DNA of 18,167 bases, taken from positions 1 through 18,167 of the forward strand of contig DAIEQT010000098.1 in assembly GCA_027347545.1 (NCBI GenBank). Reading direction: 5' to 3'. The notes below the pieces were generated by a model, which was not told the DNA's origin, did not search any database, and worked only from the letters and a program-made list of their open reading frames with translations. How positions within the stretch are numbered: position 1 is the stretch's first letter; each line of letters opens with the position of its first letter. A program made the translations under genes and the position numbers. Shown piece by piece: positions 7,975 to 16,139 of this stretch. The stretch is from Ignavibacteria bacterium. GTDB taxonomy: Bacteria; Bacteroidota; Ignavibacteria; Ignavibacteriales; Melioribacteraceae.

Positions 7975-10176
7975 TTATTTGTTGTAATAATTATTTATCG
8001 TCAGGATATAAGCGCCGGCACCATATCCAACCATTGGAACGGCTCCCCCATAGTTCTCATCACTATCATTGTAAAGTTCGGCAATGAAATTGAAATTTAG
8101 TTTGGAGTATGAGGTTACCCAATCAATTAGCTGCTTTGCATCTTTTTTCATTCCGAAATCATTGAGAGCTATTGCAAAACGTAAATCCAAGAAAGCCCAT
8201 TCGCTGTTCGTGTACCAGTCCGGATTGTTTAGCCTTGCAAAGCCATGCTTTTTATTTCTGCGTAGAGCTTTATCATATTCTCTAAAATGATTTAAGAAAA
8301 GGTCTTTGTCGCTAATAACGTTTTGAGTAAAGGCTTCAATCGTTCCGCCGTCATAAAAATCTTTTGTTGCCGGACTCTCTGCTTCGGCAAATCCTTTTAT
8401 AAATCTGCCTTCATAGAACAGATTTTCTAATATTCCACTTTTCAGCCTTTCGGAAGCGTTCAAGTATTTTTGATATTTACCTTTGCCGAATGATTTGAGC
8501 AGCTCAGCGTAGTCTCTTAATCCGCTTGAGTTTACAATTGAAGTAAATGCTTGCATTCTACCGGGCAAATGCTGTTCCCAAGGACCGGATTCTTTTCTGA
8601 TCAGATTATTCTCTTCGATAAAAGAAATAATTGGTTTAGCAATTTTTCTTGTGATTAATTTTTCGTTTGCTAAGAAAAATTCTTTATCGCCACTTTGGTT
8701 GATATAATCTGTAAACGCTGATAGGAACAAGCCAAATCCATCAAGCTCAATGTTCGGACCAAATTCATTGAAATCCGATTCCTCTTTACCAATACCGAAG
8801 TAGCGGCAGACGGAAAGCTGATAATCTGACTTTACACCATGGTCAACGCCATCTTTCCAGACAAAATTCTTATAGTATCCGGCGTCAGCATTCAGAAAAA
8901 AGGAAAGCGAGTTTTTTGCCTCGTCATATAAACCGGCTTTTGTAAGAGCCATTACAGCATAACAAGCATCTCTCAGCCAGCCAATATTCCAATTGCCGGG
9001 AGGAAGCGATGCTAAAATTTGTCCGCGTGATTTGGGGAATATTTCCTTCTGTGAAACTTGCGCCATCTTTAAAATCGAAATTGACTGCTCGTAAAGATTC
9101 TTTTCATCTTTTGTCAAACCGTTTGGGAAATGTGACTTATCAATTATTGCCCTCATAAAAGCCACTTCTTGTTTTACTAAGTCTGTATTCATGGCAAGAG
9201 AGCAATAATCACTTACCGCTTTTGTGTTGTTGTGAAGCGAATCATTAAATGAGAAGAAGAAATACTTAATTGCTTTTTGAGATGGTTTTTCAACCAGGCA
9301 TGATTTGGTTATTACATCCGGATAAATCTTATCGAGAGCATAATCTAACTTTTCAATTTTGGTTTTATCGCCTTCAACAGCCGCAACAAATATTTTTTCT
9401 TGATTTGCAAATGGCGCAAAGTAGAATATGTTATAGCTTTTATACTCCACTTTAATTACGTGTGTATTTTGAACATAAGAGACGCGAAGTGACTTTGAGT
9501 TATCATTCGTCCTCAAACTTTTTATAAATGGACTTACCGGTTTAGCTAAATCATACATTTGAAAAATGTGCGGCGTAATTGATTCGATGATGTTCAGCTT
9601 TTCATTAAACACGGCAGCAATCAATCCGTTTGAAGTAGTGATTTGATAGAATGATTTTGCCGGAGGTTTAATATTTGTGCTCTGCGCAAAATCGTTAGCA
9701 TCATAAATTCCTACTAGCCCGCTGTGAATCCCTCCGCCTCCGCCGCTATCATATACCCGGATAGCAAGAACATTTTCTTCTTTTAGCACACCCGCCGGAA
9801 TTGCATAGCAACGTTGCGTATTCCATGCAGTTTCATTTTCCGGCGGAAATTTGCCCGACTTGCCAACAAGTTTTTCATTTATATAGGTTTCATCAGCGTC
9901 ATCAATTTTTCCAAGATATACAAAAAGTTTTTTATTGAGTTGGCTTTTAGGTACTTGAAAATGTACACGGTACCATGCGTAGCCGTCATATTCCGGGTAA
10001 CCTTGGTTTTCCCAGTTGGATGGCACATTTAGCAATTGCCATTTACTATCATCATAAATTTCTGTTTTGTAAGAAACATCATCGCCGGTAATGAAATGCC
10101 ATTTTACCGGCAGTGATATAAACTGTGCTTTTAGCGTAATCGTAACTAATAAAGAGAGGAAAAAATATTTTTTCAT
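7975..10176 (-). CDS. Exported jelly-roll plus GH15-like (alpha/alpha)6 glycosidase
   Basis: A 733-residue exported protein; the signal peptide ends LKA with Gln18 next. Residues about 20-160 form a beta-galactosidase-type sugar-binding jelly roll as found at the N-terminus of GH2 enzymes: VPSNWENQGYPEYDGYAWYR, the LYLG-like VYLGKIDDADETYIN, and AIRVYDSGGGGGIHSG. No GH2 catalytic barrel follows. Residues about 350-730 look like a six-hairpin barrel: WNIGWLRDACYAVMAL (Arg402-Asp403) matches the substrate-binding Trp-x-Arg-Asp of glucoamylases, GPWEQH offers Glu534 as general acid, and FIAELYND near the C-terminus offers Glu700 as general base. The best guess is a GH15-like exo-acting glucosidase; a related (alpha/alpha)6 family is possible. 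It lies 22 bases after the GH63-like gene, so the two are probably co-transcribed and co-translated. The putative ribosome-binding site AGGATG is weak. Confidence 0.72.
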   Translation of the reverse strand: MKKYFFLSLLVTITLKAQFISLPVKWHFITGDDVSYKTEIYDDSKWQLLNVPSNWENQGYPEYDGYAWYRVHFQVPKSQLNKKLFVYLGKIDDADETYINEKLVGKSGKFPPENETAWNTQRCYAIPAGVLKEENVLAIRVYDSGGGGGIHSGLVGIYDANDFAQSTNIKPPAKSFYQITTSNGLIAAVFNEKLNIIESITPHIFQMYDLAKPVSPFIKSLRTNDNSKSLRVSYVQNTHVIKVEYKSYNIFYFAPFANQEKIFVAAVEGDKTKIEKLDYALDKIYPDVITKSCLVEKPSQKAIKYFFFSFNDSLHNNTKAVSDYCSLAMNTDLVKQEVAFMRAIIDKSHFPNGLTKDEKNLYEQSISILKMAQVSQKEIFPKSRGQILASLPPGNWNIGWLRDACYAVMALTKAGLYDEAKNSLSFFLNADAGYYKNFVWKDGVDHGVKSDYQLSVCRYFGIGKEESDFNEFGPNIELDGFGLFLSAFTDYINQSGDKEFFLANEKLITRKIAKPIISFIEENNLIRKESGPWEQHLPGRMQAFTSIVNSSGLRDYAELLKSFGKGKYQKYLNASERLKSGILENLFYEGRFIKGFAEAESPATKDFYDGGTIEAFTQNVISDKDLFLNHFREYDKALRRNKKHGFARLNNPDWYTNSEWAFLDLRFAIALNDFGMKKDAKQLIDWVTSYSKLNFNFIAELYNDSDENYGGAVPMVGYGAGAYILTINNYYNK

Positions 10177-10198
10177 TTTACTATCATCCTAATCTCAT

Positions 10199-11758
10199 TT
10201 AATCAATAATTAATTTGGTAATCCCTTTTTTAACCTCTACAACTTGCGAATTCTTACTCCAATTGAATGCCCGCAAAGTAAAAGGCTTATCAGCTGTAAT
10301 TGTTAACTCACATTTTTTGTTTACGGCAATTCTTTTTTGGCAGATAAGCGATGCTGTTGTTTCACCGAATTCTAGATTCTTAATTCCATGTTCATCTATT
10401 CTATTCAGATACCAAACCACTTCATTCTTTGCGGCATTAGCCTGGATACCAAGAATGTTTTCGATGAGTAACATTATAGGACCGCTTCCGCTCCAGCCGA
10501 CAAAATCGGGTTTGGCGGGCAATCCGCGCATGTAAGATTCCGGAGCGCAGTTTTCCCAAATGGTTCCAGTCTCTTTATAAATTTTGCTCAACGCTTCCAA
10601 ATATTTCATAGTAGCATTAGTTGCAAATTCACGGAAGGCATGTTCGTATCCATGTTTATCATTGAATGAAAATTTATCCAATCCTTTTATTACCATTAAA
10701 TTTGTAGGAGCCCAAACTCCGCCGAGCCAATAATCACCGTAAGGTTTGTAATCTTTGTCATTAGCTGCCAGCGAGGGAAATGGAATGGTTCTCCAAAATG
10801 TATCGGGGTCTTTTAAATTTGCCATTAGCTTTTCAGCTTTATGCTCGTCACATAAATCTGCGAGCAGAGGCCAAAAGCTTGCAATCGTTTTCACTTTTAT
10901 TTGATTACCGTTGTCATCAAGATCGTAATACATTCCATCTTCTTCATTCCACATTAACTTATTGATTCTCATCCCAATTTTGGCTGCAATTGTTTTATAC
11001 TTATCTGCTTTAACATCTTCTCCAATCTCTTTGCTGATAAAAGAGATGTGTTCATAAAACATTTTCATTTGGGATGACATACAAACCCATGCAGAACCGT
11101 TTCGCGGAGTGTTATCCATCCCGGAACCAAGTCCGGTCTGCCAATATAAATCATGCGTTGTGTTTGGCTTTTTACGATTTATATCCAGCCATTCCGCATA
11201 TTTTTCCAGAACAGGCAAAATTATCTTAAAGCGTGATTTATCCCCGGTGAGCTTGTAGCTTTCAATTTCAGCCCAGCCAAATAGAGGCGGATTAATTGTG
11301 TTTACTCTACCTTCATAAATATAATCTTCCCCATCAGCTTCTTGAATTTCCCGGCAGATGTAGCCGTTCTCGTATTGACGGCAATAAAAATTATCTAATG
11401 ATTGTATCGCCGGAAAAATTGAATTTGCATAGCGGGCAAACATGATCATGAAAATTGTATCCCATTGGAAAACGGAAAAAGAAAATGCTTCATCAATAAA
11501 ATTTGAAACGAATGGAGAGCCTTTCGGCGGTTTTCTATAATGATCGAAAGCTAACTCCCAAGCACGCCAGTAAAGATCAATCAATTCCGGGTTGTTAGTT
11601 AAAACCGGCTGCGGGAGTTTTGATTTGCTCTGTGCAAATGCCGGAATATTAGAATCTGTATAAGCTTTTTTTGAAAAATACATTCCGCGGTTGCGTGTAT
11701 CTTCATATTGCGCGAATAGTACTGTTGTATATAAAAATAATAGAAATAGTTTTTTCAT
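10199..11758 (-). CDS. GH63/MGH1-like (alpha/alpha)6 glycosidase
   Basis: A 519-residue exported enzyme with signal peptide ending LFA and Gln17 next. The core is a six-hairpin barrel of the clan GH-G type shared by GH37 trehalases, GH63 glucosidases and mannosylglycerate hydrolases. The motifs are QWDTIFM (98-104), YWQTGLGSGMDNTPRNG with Asp215 as likely general acid, YWLGGVWAPTNLMVIKGL, and ETGTIWENCAPE with Glu402 as likely general base, followed by FVGWSGSGPI. These two carboxylates match the positions used by bacterial GH63 enzymes such as E. coli YgjK and by Thermus mannosylglycerate hydrolase. The reaction is probably inverting hydrolysis of an alpha-glucoside or related short glycoside; the substrate is unknown. 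Residues 440-519 are a small beta-rich cap. No clear Shine-Dalgarno precedes the ATG. It follows a hairpin at 11829-11858 and may begin a new transcript. Confidence 0.82.
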   Translation of the reverse strand: MKKLFLLFLYTTVLFAQYEDTRNRGMYFSKKAYTDSNIPAFAQSKSKLPQPVLTNNPELIDLYWRAWELAFDHYRKPPKGSPFVSNFIDEAFSFSVFQWDTIFMIMFARYANSIFPAIQSLDNFYCRQYENGYICREIQEADGEDYIYEGRVNTINPPLFGWAEIESYKLTGDKSRFKIILPVLEKYAEWLDINRKKPNTTHDLYWQTGLGSGMDNTPRNGSAWVCMSSQMKMFYEHISFISKEIGEDVKADKYKTIAAKIGMRINKLMWNEEDGMYYDLDDNGNQIKVKTIASFWPLLADLCDEHKAEKLMANLKDPDTFWRTIPFPSLAANDKDYKPYGDYWLGGVWAPTNLMVIKGLDKFSFNDKHGYEHAFREFATNATMKYLEALSKIYKETGTIWENCAPESYMRGLPAKPDFVGWSGSGPIMLLIENILGIQANAAKNEVVWYLNRIDEHGIKNLEFGETTASLICQKRIAVNKKCELTITADKPFTLRAFNWSKNSQVVEVKKGITKLIID

Positions 11759-11828
11759 TTTGCACCAAAAGATTTAATAGGAAGATTCTTATCAACGAAA
11801 TGTTATTTCATCTCAAGACAAATTAAAC

Positions 11829-11858
11829 GGCGCGGATGAATCGGGGACTGCCCGCGCC
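11829..11858 (-). terminator. GC-rich hairpin downstream of the GH5 gene
   Basis: A 7-bp all-GC stem, GGCGCGG (11829-11835) with CCGCGCC (11852-11858), encloses a 16-base loop. It lies 16 bases after the end of the full GH5 frame at 11874, in a 115-base gap. The minus-strand RNA continues GTTTAATTTG, a poor U-tract, so termination may be partial. Confidence 0.5.
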
Positions 11859-11873
11859 ATTTTCTAATTACAA

Positions 11874-12119
11874 CTATGGTTTAATCAATCCAAGTGCTTT
11901 CAAATAACCTTGATTTATAGTGCAGTTTTTGAATTTACAATTCTCTAGTAAATCTGCTAAAGCTCTTTTAACAACTTCACGCGGAGGTTTTGCTTCTCTA
12001 ACTTCTCCAAAATGTTTTTTAGGAGTCTCTGCATACTTTACAATTTCATCCCACTCTTTTGTCTTAACAAACTGTACCATTCCGCGTGACGAATCCATTT
12101 TTTTGTATGGCCAGAAGCA
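11874..12119 (-). pseudogene. 3' part of the GH5 glucanase frame, cut off by an in-frame TAG
   Basis: This is the direct in-frame continuation of the GH5 gene beyond the TAG at 12120-12122, not an independent gene. Reading on past the stop gives CFWPYKKMDSSRGMVQF, the typical eighth barrel strand of GH5 enzymes (a Trp-rich strand followed by a Lys/Met/Asp segment). About 60 residues of helical C-terminus ending GLIKP follow, with a TAG backed by a TAA two codons later. A 74-residue reading from the ATG at 12098 exists, but there is no ribosome-binding site before it; the preceding bases code for the conserved strand. Joined to the upstream part it would make a protein of about 407 residues, a usual GH5 length. 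It is only translated if the TAG is suppressed, read through, or a sequencing error. Confidence 0.8.
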
Positions 12120-13097
12120 CTAGCCTAATTCATGTTTTTCCAGTAATACTCTAAAGGTATCAATCCACGCATCTTCATTTTCGCCACTTTCGCCCAGGTA
12201 CATCGGCACATTGTGTTTATTGGTGAAATCAATTACGTCTTGAATTTCTTTCTGTTCAGGAGGCATCCAATATCGGTGAAAAGTGTAAGCGAGGTTGTTT
12301 TCGTAAGGGGCGCCAAACATTTTGAAGTTTGTATTCCATTGTGCGCCGCCAAGAATTATCACATGGTTCTCATCAACTTCTCTTATCACTTTGGTAATCT
12401 TCTTATAAAGAGGCTCAAGAAGTTTGTTCAACTCTTCTTTGTTTGCATAGAAATGTGGAATCGGCTCATTCAGTAAATCATAACCAATTACAATTGTTTC
12501 ATTCTTGTAACGGTCTGCAAGTTTTTTCCAAAGCGCCAGGGTAGTTTTTTGAGCTTGCTCGTCTTCGAACAACCATGGATAACTCCAACTGTCGTCAATG
12601 TTATCGCCGGTTTGTCCGCCGGGTGCAGCGTGCATATCCAGAATGACATAAAGATTTTCTTCGCGGCACCATTTAATTACATCATCAAGTCTCCGAAATC
12701 CTTCATCCAGCCAGATTTCGGGATGATCTTCCACAAGAAAGAGTTTGAAATTGAACGGTACACGAATGTGATTCAATCCGGAAGCTCTTATAAAATGAAT
12801 ATCCTCCTTCGTTATGTAATTATCACGAAAGGTTTTCCAGAAACTTCTGGCTTCATCCGCACCTACTAATTCTTTTATCGTGTTATCAATTAACCGGAAC
12901 GAGCTAACATTCTGAAGCTTAAACATGTAGCCTTCGGGATTAAGCCAGTTGCCAAGGTTAATCCCGCGAAGCAAAAATTTCTTTCCATTCGGTTCAACAA
13001 AATGTTTTCCTTCAACTCTTACAAATTCTTTTGGCTGAGCTGTAAGGGAAATCAAAAATAACAGAGTCAAAGCACATGCCGATAAGATTTTTCTCAT
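12120..13097 (-). CDS. GH5 endo/exo-glucanase, truncated by premature TAG
   Basis: A 325-residue product as read, with a signal peptide ending LTA and Gln21 next. The family is GH5, exo-beta-1,3-glucanase/endoglucanase-like: FVEPNGKKFLLRGINLGNWL (34-53), IRVPFNF (Arg112), LDMHAAPGGQ, YDLLNEP with acid/base Glu211, His274 in TFHRYW, and YLGESGE with nucleophile Glu303. The expected function is hydrolysis of beta-1,3 or beta-1,4 glucan by a retaining mechanism in the periplasm or outside the cell. The frame stops at TAG (12120-12122) right after KHELG, exactly where family members have a Trp (the eighth strand, -GWCFWPYKKMD-). The following in-frame 246 bases encode the missing strand and C-terminal helix. 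Without them the barrel cannot close, so the truncated product is probably inactive. It begins 9 bases after the esterase stop, with AGGA overlapping that stop codon, suggesting translational coupling. Confidence 0.85.
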   Translation of the reverse strand: MRKILSACALTLLFLISLTAQPKEFVRVEGKHFVEPNGKKFLLRGINLGNWLNPEGYMFKLQNVSSFRLIDNTIKELVGADEARSFWKTFRDNYITKEDIHFIRASGLNHIRVPFNFKLFLVEDHPEIWLDEGFRRLDDVIKWCREENLYVILDMHAAPGGQTGDNIDDSWSYPWLFEDEQAQKTTLALWKKLADRYKNETIVIGYDLLNEPIPHFYANKEELNKLLEPLYKKITKVIREVDENHVIILGGAQWNTNFKMFGAPYENNLAYTFHRYWMPPEQKEIQDVIDFTNKHNVPMYLGESGENEDAWIDTFRVLLEKHELG

Positions 13098-13106
13098 TTT
13101 ATTTTC

Positions 13107-13871
13107 CTAAAACCAATTAGAGTTTAATTTCTTTCTCTTATCTAAAGATTGTTCAAGCAGCCATTCATATACCTTTGGATTGTTATAGGTCTCCGTCCAT
13201 GAATCATGATTTGCTTCGGGATATAAAGTGAATTGCACATTTCCATTGCAGCGTTTGAGCGCATCAACGAGTTCTTGGCTTTTCTGCGGTGCCACAACGG
13301 GATCCTTTGCGCCATGGAAAGCCCAAACCGGAAGGTCGCCAATTTCACAAATCGTCCACGAATCACCCCAGCCGCAAATTGGAACAACAGCAGCAAGCCT
13401 ATCGGAAATTTCATTGGCAAGTTTCCATGTTCCGTATCCGCCCATGCTTAAGCCGGTAACATAAATTCGGTTCTCATCAACATTATAGTTTTTAATTATT
13501 TCATCAATCAACGCAACCAACGCATTTGTTTTCCAGCGAATGCCGCTTGGGCATTGCGGAGAAATAACTATGAACGGAAATTCTTTCCCTTCTTCAATTA
13601 ATCTTGGCGGACCATGCTTCTTTAGTAATTCAAGATTATCTCCGCGCTCGCCGGAACCATGAAGAAACATAAGCAGAGGCCATTTTTCTTTCTTTTCATA
13701 ATCTTTTGGCAGAGCAAGTAAATAATTTAAACTAACTTTTTGTTCAAAGTTGGTTGTCATCTTTTTCTCAATCTGCTTTTTCATTCCGCTCTCCTTTACA
13801 ACCAATCCGGATGAACAACCAAACAGCAAAACAAATACTGTTAACACCAAATAGATGAGTTTTACTTTCAT
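13107..13871 (-). CDS. Lipoprotein alpha/beta-hydrolase esterase (CE1-like/dienelactone hydrolase-like)
   Basis: A 254-residue lipoprotein: a hydrophobic signal ends in the lipobox LLFGC, with Cys19 the predicted lipidation site. It has an alpha/beta-hydrolase fold with oxyanion-hole motif FLHGSGERGD (69-78), nucleophile Ser142 in YVTGLSMGGYGTW, Asp190 in AFHGAKDPVV and His222 in YPEANHDSW. This arrangement is typical of predicted peptidases/polyhydroxybutyrate-depolymerase-like esterases placed next to glycosidases, some of which are CE1 feruloyl or acetyl esterases. By context it would remove acyl groups from polysaccharide at the membrane; a thioesterase or generic carboxylesterase role cannot be excluded. 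It starts 8 bases after the BglX gene, and its ribosome-binding site AGGAG (13877-13881) overlaps that gene's TAG (13880-13882), indicating coupled translation. Its own stop is TAG. Confidence 0.85.
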   Translation of the reverse strand: MKVKLIYLVLTVFVLLFGCSSGLVVKESGMKKQIEKKMTTNFEQKVSLNYLLALPKDYEKKEKWPLLMFLHGSGERGDNLELLKKHGPPRLIEEGKEFPFIVISPQCPSGIRWKTNALVALIDEIIKNYNVDENRIYVTGLSMGGYGTWKLANEISDRLAAVVPICGWGDSWTICEIGDLPVWAFHGAKDPVVAPQKSQELVDALKRCNGNVQFTLYPEANHDSWTETYNNPKVYEWLLEQSLDKRKKLNSNWF

Positions 13872-13876
13872 TTTAT

Positions 13877-13881
13877 CTCCT
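13877..13881 (-). promoter_or_regulatory. Shine-Dalgarno of the esterase overlapping the upstream stop codon
   Basis: The minus strand reads TAGGAGATAAAATG: the AGGAG ribosome-binding site shares two bases with the TAG that ends the BglX gene and lies 5 bases before the esterase ATG. This compact layout implies the two genes share one mRNA and that ribosomes ending on the GH3 can re-initiate on the esterase. Confidence 0.8.
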
Positions 13882-16087
13882 ATTCAACAACTGTGAAAGA
13901 AGCTTCCTTTACATCAACTGAATTTGTACCTACAAACACTTTAAAATCTCCCGGTTCAACAACATGGTTCATGTTGATATCGTAGAATTTCAATTTTTCC
14001 GGCGTGATGGTGAATTCAACTTTCTTTGTTTCTCCCGGCTTCAAAGAAATTTTTACGAAGTCTTTTAATTCTTTAACGGGACGGGTAACGCTACCAACTA
14101 AATCTCTTATGTAGAGTTGAACAACTTCTTTACCTTCTACTTTGCCGCTGTTCTTCACATCAACAGTTACGGTTAGAGATTCATCTTTCTTAATATTTGT
14201 TTTGCTTAAAGTTGGAGCCGAATATTCAAATGTAGTGTAGCTCAAACCAAAACCGAATGGATAAAGCGGAGTATTTTCTAAATCCATATAGTATGAAGTG
14301 TAATGATCTTTATCATTGTGCGGTCTGCCGGTGTTTTTGTGGTTATAATAAATTGGAACTTGACCAACGTAACGGGGGAATGTAACAGTTAATTTGCCGC
14401 TAGGATTTAGATCACCAAACAATGCGTCGGCAGTAACAATGCCGGTGCTTATTCCAGGATACCATGCTTCAATAATTGCATCTACATTTTCTTGCAGCCA
14501 AGGAATTGTAAGAGGTCTTCCGTTCATCAGCACAACAATTACCGGTTTGCTGGTTTTCTTAAGTTCTTTAACTAAATCTTCTTGAACGCCGGGTAAATCT
14601 AAAGTTGCGCGGGAGTTTGCTTCGCCGCTCATACCACGGTGTTCACCAACAAATACAACAACCACTTCCGATTCTTTAGCTGCTTTAACTGCTGAGTCAA
14701 ATCCACTCTTATCATTTCCAAGTATTTTGCATCCTTCGGCGTAATTAATTTTTACTTTGCCATCTAATTTCTTTTCTATTCCTTCATAAAAGGTTGTAAC
14801 CATGTTGCTGTCGCCAAGAGCATCCCAACCGCCAAGAGGATTTGATTTGGATTTTGCAAGAGGACCAATCAGCGCAATCGATTTTAATGATTTGCTTAAC
14901 GGCAAAATGTTTTTTTCATTCTTCAAAAGAACTAAAGTTTCTTGAGCAACTTCTCTTGTCGCGTCAACAATTTCTTTACTTTTTATAGTTTTCTTTTCTC
15001 TTTCAACGTCGCAATATTTATACGGATCATCAAACAAACCTAGTTTAAATTTAGCGATCAAGACACGGCGTACGGCATCATCAACCAACTTAATATCAAC
15101 CTTGCCTTCTTTTACTAAATCTGCAAGATGATAGAAGTAAGCACTGGTTTCCATGTCCATATCAACTGTTGCTTTAATACCGAGTTCAGCAGCTTGCTTT
15201 CTATCTTTAGCAACTCCGTGTGGGATAAGTTCGCCAATTGAATTCCAATCGCTGACAACGAAAGCATCGCTTTTCCATTCGCCGCGCAAAATGTCTGTCA
15301 TCAAAAATTTACTTGCGGAAGATGGAACACCGCCAATCTCATTGAACGAAGCCATCAAGGAACCGGCACCGGCTTCTACTGCAGCCTTGTAAGGTGGCAA
15401 ATAAAATTCACGCAAGTTTCTTTCCGATAAATCAACCGTATTGTAGTCGCGCCCGCCTTCTGCACCGCCGTAAGCAGCATAATGCTTAACACAAGCCAGA
15501 ATTGTATTGTTAGCGGATAAATCTTTTCCTTGATAACCTCGGACACGAGCGGCAGCCATTAGCGAACCTAAGTATGGGTCTTCGCCGCTTCCTTCCATAA
15601 CCCTTCCCCAGCGTGGGTCGCGGGCAATATCAACCATCGGGTTGAATGTCCAATGAATACCGGCTGATGAAGCTTCTATTGCTTGCATGCGAGCGGATTT
15701 TTCTATCAATGATGGATTCCACGAACTTGCTTCCGCTATTGGAACTGGAAATGTTGAGAAGTAGCCGTGAATTACATCCAAGCCAAATATGAGCGGGATT
15801 TTTAATCTCGATTGTTCAACAGCTATCTTTTGCAGCTTCATTGTCTTTTCTGAGCTAACAATATTTAAGAAGGAGCCTATCTTTCCTTTTTTAATAAGCT
15901 CATCACTTGTTTCAGACGGCCTGCCTTGAGAAGCGCCGGTAGCCCAATCGCCGCTGTATTGAACAAGCTGACCAACTTTTTCTTCAAGAGTCATTAATGC
16001 CAGAACAGAATCTGCGCGTTGTGTATATGTTTTTTTCTGTGCGAAAAGAGCAGAGCAGATTAGAACAAAGAAAAACAATTTTTTCAT
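13880..16087 (-). CDS. bglX: GH3 beta-glucosidase, BglX type
   Basis: A 735-residue exported GH3 enzyme counted from the ATG at 16087. A TTG six bases upstream could add two residues, but the AAAGGAG at 16097-16103 sits 9 bases from the ATG and only 3 from the TTG, so ATG is chosen. The signal peptide ends LFA with Gln17 next. It shows the BglX order: MTLEEKVGQLVQ, IFGLDVIHGYFSTFPVPIAE, HWTFNPMVDIARDPRWGR, EGSGEDPYLG, VKHYAAYGG (Lys201-His202) and FVVSDWNSIGEL with nucleophile Asp280. In the second domain GEHRGMSGEANSRATLDLP gives acid/base Glu489, and YPFGFGLSYTTFEYS leads into a C-terminal fibronectin-III-like domain (about 620-735). Family members cleave terminal beta-glucosyl residues from cello-, laminari- or sophoro-oligosaccharides in the periplasm. 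It lies 52 bases after the first GH3, with a hairpin between them. Confidence 0.93.
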   Translation of the reverse strand: MKKLFFFVLICSALFAQKKTYTQRADSVLALMTLEEKVGQLVQYSGDWATGASQGRPSETSDELIKKGKIGSFLNIVSSEKTMKLQKIAVEQSRLKIPLIFGLDVIHGYFSTFPVPIAEASSWNPSLIEKSARMQAIEASSAGIHWTFNPMVDIARDPRWGRVMEGSGEDPYLGSLMAAARVRGYQGKDLSANNTILACVKHYAAYGGAEGGRDYNTVDLSERNLREFYLPPYKAAVEAGAGSLMASFNEIGGVPSSASKFLMTDILRGEWKSDAFVVSDWNSIGELIPHGVAKDRKQAAELGIKATVDMDMETSAYFYHLADLVKEGKVDIKLVDDAVRRVLIAKFKLGLFDDPYKYCDVEREKKTIKSKEIVDATREVAQETLVLLKNEKNILPLSKSLKSIALIGPLAKSKSNPLGGWDALGDSNMVTTFYEGIEKKLDGKVKINYAEGCKILGNDKSGFDSAVKAAKESEVVVVFVGEHRGMSGEANSRATLDLPGVQEDLVKELKKTSKPVIVVLMNGRPLTIPWLQENVDAIIEAWYPGISTGIVTADALFGDLNPSGKLTVTFPRYVGQVPIYYNHKNTGRPHNDKDHYTSYYMDLENTPLYPFGFGLSYTTFEYSAPTLSKTNIKKDESLTVTVDVKNSGKVEGKEVVQLYIRDLVGSVTRPVKELKDFVKISLKPGETKKVEFTITPEKLKFYDINMNHVVEPGDFKVFVGTNSVDVKEASFTVVE

Positions 16088-16096
16088 TTTCAATTT

Positions 16097-16103
16097 CTCC
16101 TTT
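16097..16103 (-). promoter_or_regulatory. Ribosome-binding site deciding the BglX start
   Basis: AAAGGAG on the minus strand ends 9 bases before the ATG at 16087 but only 3 bases before the in-frame TTG at 16093. Good spacing to the ATG favours that codon as initiator. Confidence 0.75.
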
Positions 16104-16108
16104 AAAGA

Positions 16109-16130
16109 AAGAGGCTTGTTACAGCCTCTT
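16109..16130 (-). terminator. Terminator or attenuator between the first two GH3 genes
   Basis: An 8-bp perfect stem, AAGAGGCT (16109-16116) with AGCCTCTT (16123-16130), has a 6-base loop and is followed in the minus-strand RNA by TCTTTAAAGG. It starts 9 bases after the TAA of the upstream GH3 and ends just before the BglX ribosome-binding site. This is consistent with partial termination or differential mRNA stability within the operon. Confidence 0.65.
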
Positions 16131-16139
16131 ATTTATAGA

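Noticed and set aside
11874..12098. Independent small hypothetical protein of 74 residues
   Set aside because: It is in the same frame as the GH5 gene, has no ribosome-binding site, and the codons before its ATG encode the conserved CFWPYKK strand of GH5; it is the severed C-terminus.
12120..12122. Genome-wide reassignment of TAG as a sense codon
   Set aside because: TAG also ends the genes at 2419, 11874, 13107 and 13880. At 2419, 11874 and 13880 another stop follows within one to three codons, as expected for true termination, so TAG works as a stop here.
13095..13109. Readthrough fusion of esterase to GH5 (TAG GAA AAT AAA ATG is in frame)
   Set aside because: The downstream gene starts with its own signal peptide, and the spacing holds a ribosome-binding site; one in three tight junctions is in frame by chance.
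16088..16093. TTG at 16093 as the BglX start
   Set aside because: It is only 3 bases from the AAAGGAG site, while the ATG at 16087 has a 9-base spacing and gives the same MKK-type signal peptide start as its neighbours.
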